A stretch of 64,000 bases of DNA from Pseudomonas sp. MWU15-20650 (GTDB taxonomy: Bacteria > Pseudomonadota > Gammaproteobacteria > Pseudomonadales > Pseudomonadaceae): NCBI RefSeq assembly GCF_023242475.1, contig NZ_JALJFG010000007.1, positions 124,001 to 188,000 of the forward strand, read 5' to 3'. Every line of letters begins with the position of its first letter. Position 1 is the first letter of the stretch. This document shows positions 1 through 8,231 of the stretch, one piece after another. Both the position numbers and the translations under genes were made by a program. Under the pieces are notes generated by a model. The model was not told the DNA's origin, searched no databases, and saw only the letters and a list, made by a program, of their open reading frames with translations.

Positions 1-888
1 AGGCTGGTGACATCGCTGAACCACGGTGCGTTCTTCGGTATTGGCGCCATCGTGGCCGCGAGTGTCGTCGCGCCGGACAAGCGTGCGGGAGCCGTCGCCG
101 CGATGTTTCTAGGGCTGACCCTGGCGACCATTGGTGGCGTGCCCCTGGCCACCTGGTTTGGCGAACACTTTGGTTGGCGTACCGCCTTCTGGGGCATCAG
201 CGGGCTGGGCGCGATCGTGATGGCGGCGTTGTGGTGGGCGCTGCCGAAGACACCGGCCCCTGAAGGCGGAAACCTGATGGCCGAGATTCGCGTACTGGGC
301 CGCGGGCCGGTACTGGCGGCGCTCGCGCTGACCGTCGTGGGGTCGAGTGCCATGTTCACGGTATTTACCTACATCGCGCCGATTCTTCGGGATGTCACTC
401 ATGCGTCGACCAACTTCGTCACTGGGATGCTCGTGCTGTTCGGGATCGGCTTGACCCTTGGCAACGTCTGGGGCGGCAGGTCTGCAGACCGCTCGGTGGA
501 CCGCACGTTAATCACCTCGCTTGTGGTGCTGATTGCCGTGCTGCTGGCCTTCTCTGTCCTCATGCAATGGCCGCTTCCCGCCGCCCTGTCGATTCTACTG
601 TGGGGCTTCGCCAGCTTTGCGTTGGTGCCACCGTTGCAGATGCGTGTGATGGACGCCGCTAAAGACGCACCTAACCTGGCCTCTGCGATGAACATAGGCG
701 CGTTCAATTTCGGTAATGCCATTGGCGCGGCGCTCGGTGGCGCCGTCATCAACGCAGGGCTGGGCTACCCGGCCATTGCGCTGACAGGCGCCATCATGGC
801 CGGCCTGGGTTTGCTGATGGTGCTGGGTCTGAGCTGGCGCTCGCGACGTGTGCTTTCGCGATCCGGCGGGGAAGCGGCGCAAGCATGA
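1..888 (+). CDS. MFS drug/sugar efflux transporter, 3' part only
   Basis: The reading frame is open from the first base, so the gene begins upstream of the window. About 295 C-terminal residues are present. The protein is a chain of hydrophobic helices separated by short basic loops, with a WGGRSADRS-type cytoplasmic loop as in the second half of 12-TM major facilitator proteins. It most resembles DHA1-type proton antiporters (AraJ/YdhP-like), which export drugs or sugars across the inner membrane; the substrate cannot be told. It ends convergently with the LysE gene about 30 bases away. Family is clear; specificity is unknown. Confidence 0.85.
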   Translation, partial: RLVTSLNHGAFFGIGAIVAASVVAPDKRAGAVAAMFLGLTLATIGGVPLATWFGEHFGWRTAFWGISGLGAIVMAALWWALPKTPAPEGGNLMAEIRVLGRGPVLAALALTVVGSSAMFTVFTYIAPILRDVTHASTNFVTGMLVLFGIGLTLGNVWGGRSADRSVDRTLITSLVVLIAVLLAFSVLMQWPLPAALSILLWGFASFALVPPLQMRVMDAAKDAPNLASAMNIGAFNFGNAIGAALGGAVINAGLGYPAIALTGAIMAGLGLLMVLGLSWRSRRVLSRSGGEAAQA

Positions 889-919
889 GGACCTCATGAC
901 GCGCGGGTTCAACAGCGCG

Positions 920-1555
920 TCAGGTGCGGGAAACCAACAGCTTTATCCCGGCAGCCCCAAACACTGTGGCCAAGGTGCCTTCGATATATCGGCGCCCCTT
1001 GCCATAGGCTCTGATCATCGGTTCGGTGGAAAAGACGATTGCATAGCCACAGAAGATACTGACACTCAACACCGCGCATCCAGCCAGGATAATTGCGACC
1101 GTGGTGGGCGTGGCCCCCGGGCCCAGCCCGAGCGTCATGGTCGCCACCCAACCCAGCAGCGCCTTGGGGTTTGTCAGATGCATGAGCAAGCCGCGCTGGT
1201 AGAGACTAAAGCCGCAAACACCCGCCGTAGCCACTACCGCGCGCTTCAAATGTTCATCGCCGGTCAGCGCGGACCGACCCGCCTTGATCGCCAGGAATAG
1301 CAAGTAGAGCCCCCCGACCACCTTCAAGACACTCAGCGCTTGCCCGTACTGTGCCAGGATGGCCGAGACACCTGTAGCCGCCATCGCCCCCCAAAAAAAC
1401 GAACCACTGATAACGCCTGCCGCCAGCAACAGTGCCGCTTGCCTGCCCTGGTGCATGGCGACGCCCATGATGCGCATATTGCTAGGGCCAGGGCTCGCCG
1501 CTCCCACGATATAGGCGGTGAATACGAGCAACAGGTGGTGCCAATCAAACGACAT
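920..1555 (-). CDS. LysE/RhtB family amino-acid exporter
   Basis: This encodes a 211-residue inner-membrane protein of about six helices, the usual length of LysE/RhtB exporters. The family signature is near the N-terminus (GAASPGPSNMRIMGVAM) and LTNPKALLGW lies mid-protein. Such proteins export amino acids or their analogues. I start at the ATG giving MSFDWHH. The frame stays open another 72 codons upstream, but that stretch is unlike the family. It is convergent with the MFS gene and followed upstream by the unrelated hoxX. The exported substrate is not predictable. Confidence 0.85.
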   Translation of the reverse strand: MSFDWHHLLLVFTAYIVGAASPGPSNMRIMGVAMHQGRQAALLLAAGVISGSFFWGAMAATGVSAILAQYGQALSVLKVVGGLYLLFLAIKAGRSALTGDEHLKRAVVATAGVCGFSLYQRGLLMHLTNPKALLGWVATMTLGLGPGATPTTVAIILAGCAVLSVSIFCGYAIVFSTEPMIRAYGKGRRYIEGTLATVFGAAGIKLLVSRT

Positions 1556-1674
1556 TTGAAGCCCCCAGCAAAGAAGACGCCTTGGTGTGACGGGACTGTA
1601 GCACTGAGCGAGCACCCGCAAAAAGCCCGACACCAGGGCCGAGCTTTTTGAGCAACGCGCCCCGCCAATACCGA

Positions 1675-3393
1675 TCAGTCGACCAGCGCGCGCTGAGGCG
1701 TCAACGCCCAAGGCGCGATCAAGCGCTGCGGGGTCTGGCAGGTTTTGCGTTTGTACACGAAATGACGGCACTTCTCGGCGAACTGTTGGCGGTTGTGCAC
1801 CATGTCCAACTGCATCTGCGCCAGCTCTTTCTTACGGCAGCCGTCTACCTGTTCAAGGTCCATATTGGTTTTGCGCGCACGCAGCAAAGCGTATTGTTCA
1901 TCGGTCAACGCGCTCTTGGCGGCCTGCAGCAGCCAGGGGCCGAACGCACTTGGGCAGCGTGGGCCGATGTCCTGGATCATTCCCCATTGCCGGGCCTGGA
2001 CCGTGCTGATCGGCAAGCACTCTTCGGTAAGCGTGTGTGCGACTTCACTGCCGACTGCGCGAGGCAGGCTGTAGGTCCAATATTCGGAGCCATACAAGCC
2101 CATGGTTTTGTAATGCGGGTTCAGTACCACGCCCGCCCGGGCAAAGACGATGTCGGCCGCCAGCGCCAGCATCACGCCGCCGGCGCCCGCGCTGCCTGTC
2201 AGGCCGCTGACCACCAGTTGCCGGGCCGTCAGCAGTTCCTCACAGACATCGTCAATGGCCTGAATATTCGCCCAGGCTTCCAGCCCCGGTTCGGGTGCAG
2301 CCTGAATCACATTGAGGTGCACGCCGTTGGAGAAACTCCCGCGCCCGCCCTTGATCAATAGCACCTGGGTGTCCCTAGCCTTGGCCCAGCGCAGCGCGGC
2401 GACCAGCCGCTGGCATTGCTCGGTGCTCATGGCGCCGTTGTAGAACTCGAAGGTCAGTTCACCCACGTGACCGGACTCTCGATAACGAATCGGTTGATAG
2501 GCCAGCTCATTGAACGCTTGGTTGGCAATCGAGCCGTCCAGCACGGGGACGTCAGCCAGGCGCCCGGCCAATACATGACGGGCCGGCAGCTTGAAGGTCT
2601 CCTCGCCGGGCTGGGCCTTGCGCTTGAGCGAGCCGACCCACACGCTCTGATCGCCGGCCGCGACCAGTACGGCATCGTCCTGCACCGCGAGAATGTCTCC
2701 GGGTAAGCCGTGGCGGGAGTCCAGATGTGCGTCGTACAGGTAGTACTGCTCACCCTTGATGCTCGCCAACACGCCAGGCTGACCGTCCGCCGCGTCGATG
2801 CTGCGTTTGATGAAGCGTGCGCAATCGTGCCAACTGAAAGTGCGGTCAATCTGCTTCATGTTCGGCTGCAAACGCCCGATGACGTGGGGTTGCGCATAAT
2901 CGAGCGGCGTGGGGACGAAACCGCTGGCGAACTTTTCCACCACATCACGGATGCAATAAATCGCTGCATCACTCACCGCACCGTTGTACAACTCGGACTT
3001 ACGCACCTCGGGTGGCATATCGAATTCAAAGGTCGACCAGATCGGCCCGGCGTCCATTTCCTCGACCGCCTGCAGAGCCGTGACGCCCCAACGGCTGACC
3101 TGCCGGGTGATGGCCCAGTCCAGTGCACTGGCACCCCGGTCGCCGACGATCCCCGGATGAATGATCACCACCGGGCGATCCGGGTTGCTCCAGAGCGGGT
3201 GTGGCACTCGGTCCTTGAGAAACGGGCAAATCACCAGATCGGCTGCCGATTCCTCGATCTGCCGACACACCGCAGCGTCATCCGTGAACAGCACTACGCT
3301 GGGTTCGTAACCCGACTGGCGCAAATCCAGCCAAGCCCGTTGGGTCAAACCGTTAAACGCCGATGACAACAATAGGATCTTCAATGACCGCAT
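1675..3393 (-). CDS. hoxX: HoxX-type CO-forming protein (formyltransferase + enoyl-CoA hydratase fusion)
   Basis: This 572-residue protein has two fused domains. The N-terminal domain is formyltransferase-like, with HPG at residues 79-81 and EEMDAGP around residue 114. The C-terminal domain is crotonase-like (GGRGSFSNGVHLN, then TGSAGAGGVMLA and a conserved GLYGSEYWTY). This is the architecture of HoxX, which in aerobic hydrogen oxidisers turns the formyl group of formyl-tetrahydrofolate into CO for the NiFe-hydrogenase active site. The start is set by AAGGAAGAG about 5 bases upstream. No hydrogenase structural or hyp gene lies in this window, so the protein may serve another purpose. The family call is firm; the role in this organism is open. 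Confidence 0.85.
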   Translation of the reverse strand: MRSLKILLLSSAFNGLTQRAWLDLRQSGYEPSVVLFTDDAAVCRQIEESAADLVICPFLKDRVPHPLWSNPDRPVVIIHPGIVGDRGASALDWAITRQVSRWGVTALQAVEEMDAGPIWSTFEFDMPPEVRKSELYNGAVSDAAIYCIRDVVEKFASGFVPTPLDYAQPHVIGRLQPNMKQIDRTFSWHDCARFIKRSIDAADGQPGVLASIKGEQYYLYDAHLDSRHGLPGDILAVQDDAVLVAAGDQSVWVGSLKRKAQPGEETFKLPARHVLAGRLADVPVLDGSIANQAFNELAYQPIRYRESGHVGELTFEFYNGAMSTEQCQRLVAALRWAKARDTQVLLIKGGRGSFSNGVHLNVIQAAPEPGLEAWANIQAIDDVCEELLTARQLVVSGLTGSAGAGGVMLALAADIVFARAGVVLNPHYKTMGLYGSEYWTYSLPRAVGSEVAHTLTEECLPISTVQARQWGMIQDIGPRCPSAFGPWLLQAAKSALTDEQYALLRARKTNMDLEQVDGCRKKELAQMQLDMVHNRQQFAEKCRHFVYKRKTCQTPQRLIAPWALTPQRALVD

Positions 3394-3493
3394 GGCTGAC
3401 TCTTCCTTGAGAATGCGCGGCCGAAGGCGCTCATTGAGCCTTCCCTGGCCTTTGATGGAGCCCCAAGGGTAGAGGGGGTGCCAGGGAGGCCAC

Positions 3494-3507
3494 CTGACCG
3501 AGATCAA
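3494..3507 (-). promoter_or_regulatory. Candidate Anr/FNR box upstream of hoxX
   Basis: On the minus strand the site reads TTGATCTCGGTCAG. This fits the Pseudomonas Anr pattern TTGAY-N4-RTCAR. It is centred about 107 bases before the hoxX start codon. Oxygen-responsive control would make sense for a CO-forming protein, but the match was found by eye and is degenerate in its right half. No other feature was recognised in 3394-3756. Confidence 0.35.
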
Positions 3508-3756
3508 TATCAAGGCAGCCAACTGTTTATTCGTTCCGGATAGTCTCCTTAGGTCACCAGGCATTGAAACAGCGCACGCTGCTGGCAGAAAACACACGGT
3601 CTCACACCGTTTTCACATTGATCTCACAAAGCCACTACCGTAACCCGCTTAGCCTGAGCGACGAAGCCCCATTCATATCAGTGCGGGTCGGTTGCAGAAC
3701 GTTACCCCAGGGTCTGATGAGGCTTTCGAATCACAATAACCAACCAGGAGCCATCT

Positions 3757-4113
3757 ATGTCCGTCAATGCAGTAGGCGCGTTGAACCCCGTGATCATCAA
3801 CCGGCAGAGCCCGGCCCAAACCCCACCCGCAGCGACGGCAAAAGGAGATCAAGCCACCAACGCAACCGCCTCCACGCCTGCACCCTCCTCTCCCTCAACC
3901 TCGGCCACCCCCTCAGCCGCCAGCGCGGTAGCTGCGGCATTGAAAGAGGCAACTGAAACTGCCGCGCAAACCGCTCAAGAAGCGGGCCATGGCGATCGTC
4001 AGGCCCAACGGTTAGTCCAGCAGCATCAACATCATTCCACCGTTGCACCCACTGCCGCCGTGGTCAATGGCAGCGGGCAAATCACCGGTGAGCTCATCAA
4101 CACCAAAGCGTAG
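3757..4113 (+). CDS. Hypothetical Ala/Pro/Thr-rich protein
   Basis: This is a 118-residue protein preceded by AGGAG seven bases before the ATG. Residues 18-60 are low-complexity Ala, Pro, Ser and Thr. A likely helix (SAVAAALKEATETAAQTAQEA) follows, then a His/Gln-rich patch (QQHQHH). There is no signal peptide or membrane segment. I do not recognise the family. It is flanked by a 360-base gap on the left and a hairpin on the right, so it is probably monocistronic. The ribosome site supports translation, but the biased composition means a chance frame is not excluded. Confidence 0.55.
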   Translation: MSVNAVGALNPVIINRQSPAQTPPAATAKGDQATNATASTPAPSSPSTSATPSAASAVAAALKEATETAAQTAQEAGHGDRQAQRLVQQHQHHSTVAPTAAVVNGSGQITGELINTKA

Positions 4114-4134
4114 TCGCCCGGCTTGCGCTGAAAG

Positions 4135-4165
4135 CTTACAAGTCCCGTGTCTGGGGGCTTGTAAG
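4135..4165. terminator. Hairpin after the 3757 gene
   Basis: A 12-base stem (CTTACAAGTCCC pairing with GGGGCTTGTAAG, one G-T pair) encloses a short loop just past the stop of the upstream gene. No T-run follows on either strand, so it is either a weak terminator or a transcript-stabilising hairpin. Confidence 0.45.
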
Positions 4166-4272
4166 TAGGCCCAGAGCAATGAATTCCATCGCAAGAACCA
4201 GAGTTTTTTGCGCGTGGACGGCGTCCTAAACTGGCTCGAACGCGACCCATCGCCTGATTGAATGAGCCAGCC

Positions 4273-4905
4273 ATGAACAGCTTCGCCACCGCCATCGAAG
4301 ACCTCGATTGGCCAAACATCCGCCTGCAACTCGACCAGGAAGGTTTTGCCGTGCTTGCGGGTTTTATCGACCCCTTTGAGCCACTGAAACACGGTTGGAA
4401 TGACACACTCAGCCGCCTTAAAGAGGGCTTTTATCCGCGCTTGGCACAGGTGTCGAACCAGTGGAACGAGAGCCTTCAACTGGCCTACCGGTACCCTCGG
4501 CAACTCGCCGACTTTCAAGTGCAATGCTTGGCCGCAGGACAGCAGCAAGAGCTTTCCCGGCTGACGTGCTTACGTGAGGAGCAATACCTCGCGCTGACAC
4601 AGGATGCCGAAGGTCAATACGTTTTTCCGTTTCAGTTGCAGGCCGTGCTGTCCTCGCCAGGGCGAGACTTCACCGGCGGAGAATTCGTCCTCACCGAGCA
4701 ACGCCCCAGGATGCAATCGCGCCCGATGGTGGTGCCATTGCGTCCTGGTGATATCGCCATCACCGCCACCGCTCACCGCCCTTTCAAAGGCAGCAAAGGC
4801 TATTACCGGGTCAACATAAAGCGTGCCATCAGCCGAGTCAGGAGCGGTGAGCGACTGGGGTTTTCGTTGAGTTTTCACTACGGTCCGCAGGCACACCATG
4901 ACTGA
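4273..4905 (+). CDS. Degenerate 2OG-Fe(II) oxygenase paralogue (iron ligands replaced)
   Basis: This 210-residue protein aligns along its length with the intact oxygenase two genes downstream, including shared FPFQ, DFxGGEFVLT and ISR/VSR blocks. The HxD iron motif of the paralogue is TQD here (Thr109, Asp111). The distal histidine position carries Arg184, although the 2-oxoglutarate-binding Arg188 is kept. Two of three iron ligands are therefore lost, which argues for a pseudo-enzyme with a binding or regulatory role, or for an early stage of decay. The frame is intact. The start is the ATG giving MNSFATA; a TTG five codons upstream is possible. Its 3' end overlaps the Ada-like gene by 8 bases, so the three genes are probably one operon. 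Confidence 0.8.
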   Translation: MNSFATAIEDLDWPNIRLQLDQEGFAVLAGFIDPFEPLKHGWNDTLSRLKEGFYPRLAQVSNQWNESLQLAYRYPRQLADFQVQCLAAGQQQELSRLTCLREEQYLALTQDAEGQYVFPFQLQAVLSSPGRDFTGGEFVLTEQRPRMQSRPMVVPLRPGDIAITATAHRPFKGSKGYYRVNIKRAISRVRSGERLGFSLSFHYGPQAHHD

Positions 4906-5167
4906 ACAGCGTAGGTGGCGGCTGATCGGCAGCGATGGAGCCGTCTATCCCAGCACCCAGCCTGGAACACTGGGAGGGCATCGTCGCGGCAAACGCTATG
5001 GAAAGCTCGATTGCCGCGCTGCGCTGCAGGCGATCGCACGCGGCGGCTATGTGCAGGAGCGTGTATTTTTCCGCGACGAAACCAGCGCTGTGGCGGCTGG
5101 GTATCGCCCCTGCGCAGTCTGTATGCCCAACGAATATCGCCGATGGGCACTTCAGGAGGCACAATGA
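4898..5167 (+). CDS. Ada-type metal-binding domain protein
   Basis: This small 89-residue protein matches the N-terminal zinc domain of the Ada DNA-repair protein. It has YGKLDC (Cys39), then FFRDETSAVAAGYRPCAVC with Cys72 and Cys75. In Ada four cysteines hold zinc and one accepts methyl groups from phosphotriesters. Here only three cysteines are seen, and the position of Ada Cys42 is Ala. A histidine may complete the site, or the protein may not be an acceptor. No methyltransferase or AraC domain follows. It overlaps both neighbours (8 and 4 bases), implying translational coupling with the two oxygenase-fold genes. Confidence 0.8.
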   Translation: MTEQRRWRLIGSDGAVYPSTQPGTLGGHRRGKRYGKLDCRAALQAIARGGYVQERVFFRDETSAVAAGYRPCAVCMPNEYRRWALQEAQ

Positions 5168-5865
5168 ACACCCACCTTGAGCACCTTGACTGGCCCGTGA
5201 TCGAAGCCGCGTTGATGAACGATGGCTTTGCCCTGCTCCCGCCCTTACTGAACCGGCAAACGTGCCAGCAGCTGGCCGCGCTTTACCCGGATGGCACTCA
5301 TTTTCGCAGTCGCATCATCATGGAGCGCTACGCGTTCGGCCGGGGCGAATATCAATACTTTCGCTATCCGTTGCCGGAACTCGTCGAAGACCTTCGCACG
5401 CGCTTGTACGGGCACCTTGCCCCGGTTGCAAATCGCTGGCATGCGGCGTTGAAGCTGAGCCAACGATTCCCCGCCACCCATGGCGAATACAAAGCACTCT
5501 GTCACCAGGCGGGCCAATGTCGCCCCACGCCGCTGATGCTGCGCTACCGGAAAGATGACTACACCTGCCTGCATCAGGACCTGTACGGCGAACAGGTGTT
5601 TCCGTTCCAGGTCGTGATCCTTCTAGACCAACCAGGCAGGGACTTCGAAGGTGGCGAGTTCGTGCTCACCCACACTGGCTCCAACACACCGGGTCGGGCT
5701 GAAGTCGTCCCCCTGGGGCAAGGCCAGGCGTTGATTTTTGCCGTCAACAGCCGACCTGCACGCTCCGCTCGCGGCTTCTGCCGGGTGAGTGTGCGCCACG
5801 GGGTAAGCCGCCTTCACCATGGTGAACGCAGAACGCTTGGCATCATTTTTCACGACGCCAAATGA
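5164..5865 (+). CDS. 2OG-Fe(II) oxygenase (prolyl-hydroxylase-like)
   Basis: This 233-residue protein has a complete facial triad and cosubstrate site: CLHQD (His137, Asp139), distal His212 in RHGVSR, and Arg216. The GRDFEGGEFVLT strand is typical of bacterial proteins often labelled prolyl 4-hydroxylase-like. It should bind Fe(II) and 2-oxoglutarate in the cytoplasm; the hydroxylated target is unknown. The start overlaps the stop of the Ada-like gene as ATGA. The frame is open upstream into that gene, but this ATG gives the family's normal N-terminus. The neighbouring degenerate copy suggests an active/inactive pair. Confidence 0.88.
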   Translation: MNTHLEHLDWPVIEAALMNDGFALLPPLLNRQTCQQLAALYPDGTHFRSRIIMERYAFGRGEYQYFRYPLPELVEDLRTRLYGHLAPVANRWHAALKLSQRFPATHGEYKALCHQAGQCRPTPLMLRYRKDDYTCLHQDLYGEQVFPFQVVILLDQPGRDFEGGEFVLTHTGSNTPGRAEVVPLGQGQALIFAVNSRPARSARGFCRVSVRHGVSRLHHGERRTLGIIFHDAK

Positions 5866-5893
5866 GTGCCAACACCGGGAGGCTGAACACTGA

Positions 5894-5925
5894 AAACGGG
5901 CGACTCATCGATGAGTCGCCCGTTT
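5894..5925. terminator. Bidirectional terminator, perfect 32-base palindrome
   Basis: Fifteen-base arms beginning AAACGGGCGACTCAT pair across a CG centre. The palindrome is flanked by A-rich sequence on one side and T-rich sequence on the other. It sits between the convergent oxygenase and isochorismatase genes and can terminate both. Confidence 0.85.
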
Positions 5926-5927
5926 GA

Positions 5928-6533
5928 TTATTTGGCGCTCAGTGCCTGCAAAAACTGGGTATGTTGCAGAGGCTGCGAGAACATCGGCAGGGTGAAATTT
6001 TCGGCGGCGTGTTGTTGTTCATCGGTGAATGTCGCGGTGCAATCGGTCAACGTGACCACCTCATAACCCTTTTCATAACCCGAGCGTACGGTGCCTTCGA
6101 CGCAGCAATTGGTCAGGAACCCGGCGACCACCAGGTTCTGGATACCGTTGTTACGCAACACCAGGTCCAGGCCGGTGGTGGCAAAAGCATCCAGCCCACG
6201 CTTGCCCTCGACCACGATGTCTGCGGGGTCACGGGGCAGCGCGTCGGTGATCTCGGCGCCCCAACTGCCGGCGCGGAAGGCGCCGGCGTCTACAACACCT
6301 TTGAGAATCCCGTAGGACCGGGTCGTCAGTTCGGGGTAGCCGGCGGCAAACTGGATGGGCAGGTGGATGATCTTGACCCCGAGTTTTCGCGCCTGCTCAA
6401 CGGTGGTTGCCGTGTTCGCCAGCATATCGGACTTGTGCATGACGTCTTTGACGGCGTCATGGAAAACCCCACCCGGAGTGGTGAAGTCGTTCTGGAATTC
6501 AATCAAGACCAACGCGGTTTTAGTCGGGTTCAT
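5928..6533 (-). CDS. Isochorismatase-family cysteine hydrolase
   Basis: This is a 201-residue cytoplasmic hydrolase. Its catalytic triad is visible as Asp16 (IEFQNDF), Lys111 (VEGKRGLDAF) and the nucleophile Cys144 (GFLTNCCVEGT), the set used by isochorismatase, nicotinamidase and related amidases. A cis-peptide Val-Ala-Gly segment precedes the cysteine as in the family. A GGAGCG ribosome site lies upstream of the ATG. It stands alone between a terminator and the divergent EAL gene. The substrate is unknown; an amide or ureido hydrolase is as likely as a true isochorismatase. Confidence 0.85.
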   Translation of the reverse strand: MNPTKTALVLIEFQNDFTTPGGVFHDAVKDVMHKSDMLANTATTVEQARKLGVKIIHLPIQFAAGYPELTTRSYGILKGVVDAGAFRAGSWGAEITDALPRDPADIVVEGKRGLDAFATTGLDLVLRNNGIQNLVVAGFLTNCCVEGTVRSGYEKGYEVVTLTDCTATFTDEQQHAAENFTLPMFSQPLQHTQFLQALSAK

Positions 6534-6689
6534 GTTTTGACGCTCCGAAAGTGTGAGGGGGCTGACGAGTCATGGTAAACACGATTGCAAATTACCCTCT
6601 ATCATGGCCCTTGTATTCTTGAATAAACATCACTGTCTTGCGGGCCGTTGCGCTACGATTTCGCTCCCTATTTGTGAAAGGTTTTGCCG

Positions 6690-8231
6690 ATGCCACTGGC
6701 GATCAAAGGGCACCATCAACGTCAGCATCGTTATCTGATAACGCTATTGTGCGCGCTGCTGCCCATTCTGCTGGGCGTCGCGATTCTGTATGTGCAGGCT
6801 GAAATTTCCCTTGGGCAAAGCACCGCGCAAACAACAAAAGAGGCGGTGCGGGAGCTCGACCTCATGCTGGACAACGCCTCCATCGTGGCAAAACACGTCC
6901 TGCCGCTGGCAGGCCAAGTGTGTGATGCTTCTACGCAACAGATATTACGTGAAGAAGTCACCCAGCATCCTTTCGTACGCTCGAGCAGCCTGGCGTCGGG
7001 CGAGAACATTTATTGTGGCTCTCACTTCGGAAGCAAACGCGTTCAAAGACTCAACCCCGCCGATTACGTCAATGGCCAACTATGGCTACGGGGCAGTAAG
7101 CCCAAATCGGCTGACAGTTCATTACTGATCTATAGGCTCAATAGCGGCGATCATAGTGCGTTGACCACCGTTAACAGCTACCACTTGACCAACGCCTTGC
7201 GCCTGATAAGCCGCGAGGTGGATTTGATATTGCAGGTCGGGCCTAATTGGCTGTCGTCAGCCGGCTATATTCAAGCCGCCGCCGTACCTGTGTTCGCCGT
7301 TGCCTCAAACAGCCTGGCGTCCACCCGCTACCCCTATAGCGTCAAGGCCGGCATGCCCGAGGGTGAAGTGTGGCGCTACATGAAAGAGCAGTACCCTGCG
7401 TTGTTCTGCCTGTTGGTGTTCCTGGGCATATTAGCGGGAGGCGTCGGGTACTGGTTTCAAAAACTTTCGTCGGCCCCTTCCCACGAGTTGCAGCGAGCCC
7501 TCGACGCGAACGAGTTCATTCCCTACTTCCAACCCGTGGTACGCGGTAAAACCCTTGAGTGGGCTGGCGCAGAGGTGCTGATGCGCTGGCAGCACCCCAC
7601 AGAGGGCCTGGTGCGCCCGGACCTGTTCATTCCGCTGGCAGAACACTGCGGACTGATCGTACCAATGACACGCGCCCTGCTGCACCAAACCGCCTTGCTA
7701 CTGGCGCCTAACCAAACGTTGCTGCCCGTTGGCTTTCACATCACCGTCAACATCACCGCCCATCATTGCCAAGACATCAACCTCGTGCAGGACTGCCGCG
7801 AGTTCCTCTGCGCCTTCTCTCCCGGGCAGATAACGCTGGTATTGGAATTAACCGAGCGTGAATTGATCACGCCGTCCGACGTCACCCACCGCATCTTCCA
7901 GGAGCTGCATGAACTGGGCGTGATGATTGCTATCGATGATTTCGGTACCGGCCACTCCAGCCTGAGTTACTTGCGCGACTTCAACGTTGACTACTTGAAG
8001 ATCGATAAAACGTTTGTCGCTGCCATTGGCGTCGACTCGCTCTCCCGGCACATCCTGGACAGCATCATAGAACTCTCGGAAAAACTCGGGCTGCGTGTCG
8101 TTGCAGAAGGCATTGAGACGCCGGCACAGCGCGACTACCTTGTCGCGCAAGGCGTGGATTTTCTTCAGGGGTATCTATTTGGGCGCCCCACAAACGCAGA
8201 GACGTTTATCAGCGACCTGCGTGAGCGCTGA
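6690..8231 (+). CDS. CSS-motif EAL-domain c-di-GMP phosphodiesterase
   Basis: This 513-residue inner-membrane protein has a transmembrane helix near residues 18-38, a periplasmic sensor of about 200 residues with two cysteines and a Ser-rich CSS-type motif, a second helix near residues 235-255, and a C-terminal EAL domain. The EAL core is complete: EVLMRW, VNITAHH, LELTERE, DDFGTG, LKIDKTF, AEGIET and LQGYLFG. It should hydrolyse c-di-GMP to pGpG. CSS sensors are known to respond to periplasmic redox state through disulfide formation. There is no GGDEF domain. AAAGG supports the second ATG. Its stop abuts the stop of the convergent treS. Confidence 0.9.
   Translation: MPLAIKGHHQRQHRYLITLLCALLPILLGVAILYVQAEISLGQSTAQTTKEAVRELDLMLDNASIVAKHVLPLAGQVCDASTQQILREEVTQHPFVRSSSLASGENIYCGSHFGSKRVQRLNPADYVNGQLWLRGSKPKSADSSLLIYRLNSGDHSALTTVNSYHLTNALRLISREVDLILQVGPNWLSSAGYIQAAAVPVFAVASNSLASTRYPYSVKAGMPEGEVWRYMKEQYPALFCLLVFLGILAGGVGYWFQKLSSAPSHELQRALDANEFIPYFQPVVRGKTLEWAGAEVLMRWQHPTEGLVRPDLFIPLAEHCGLIVPMTRALLHQTALLLAPNQTLLPVGFHITVNITAHHCQDINLVQDCREFLCAFSPGQITLVLELTERELITPSDVTHRIFQELHELGVMIAIDDFGTGHSSLSYLRDFNVDYLKIDKTFVAAIGVDSLSRHILDSIIELSEKLGLRVVAEGIETPAQRDYLVAQGVDFLQGYLFGRPTNAETFISDLRER

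Noticed and set aside
897-922. Inverted repeat TGACGCGC...GCGCGTCA between MFS and LysE genes
   Set aside because: It contains the LysE stop codon and has no T-run, so a terminator call is not supported beyond the symmetry.
4915-5163. Extended N-terminus for the intact oxygenase
   Set aside because: It would overlap the Ada-like gene out of frame. The ATG at 5164 in an ATGA overlap gives the family's normal start.
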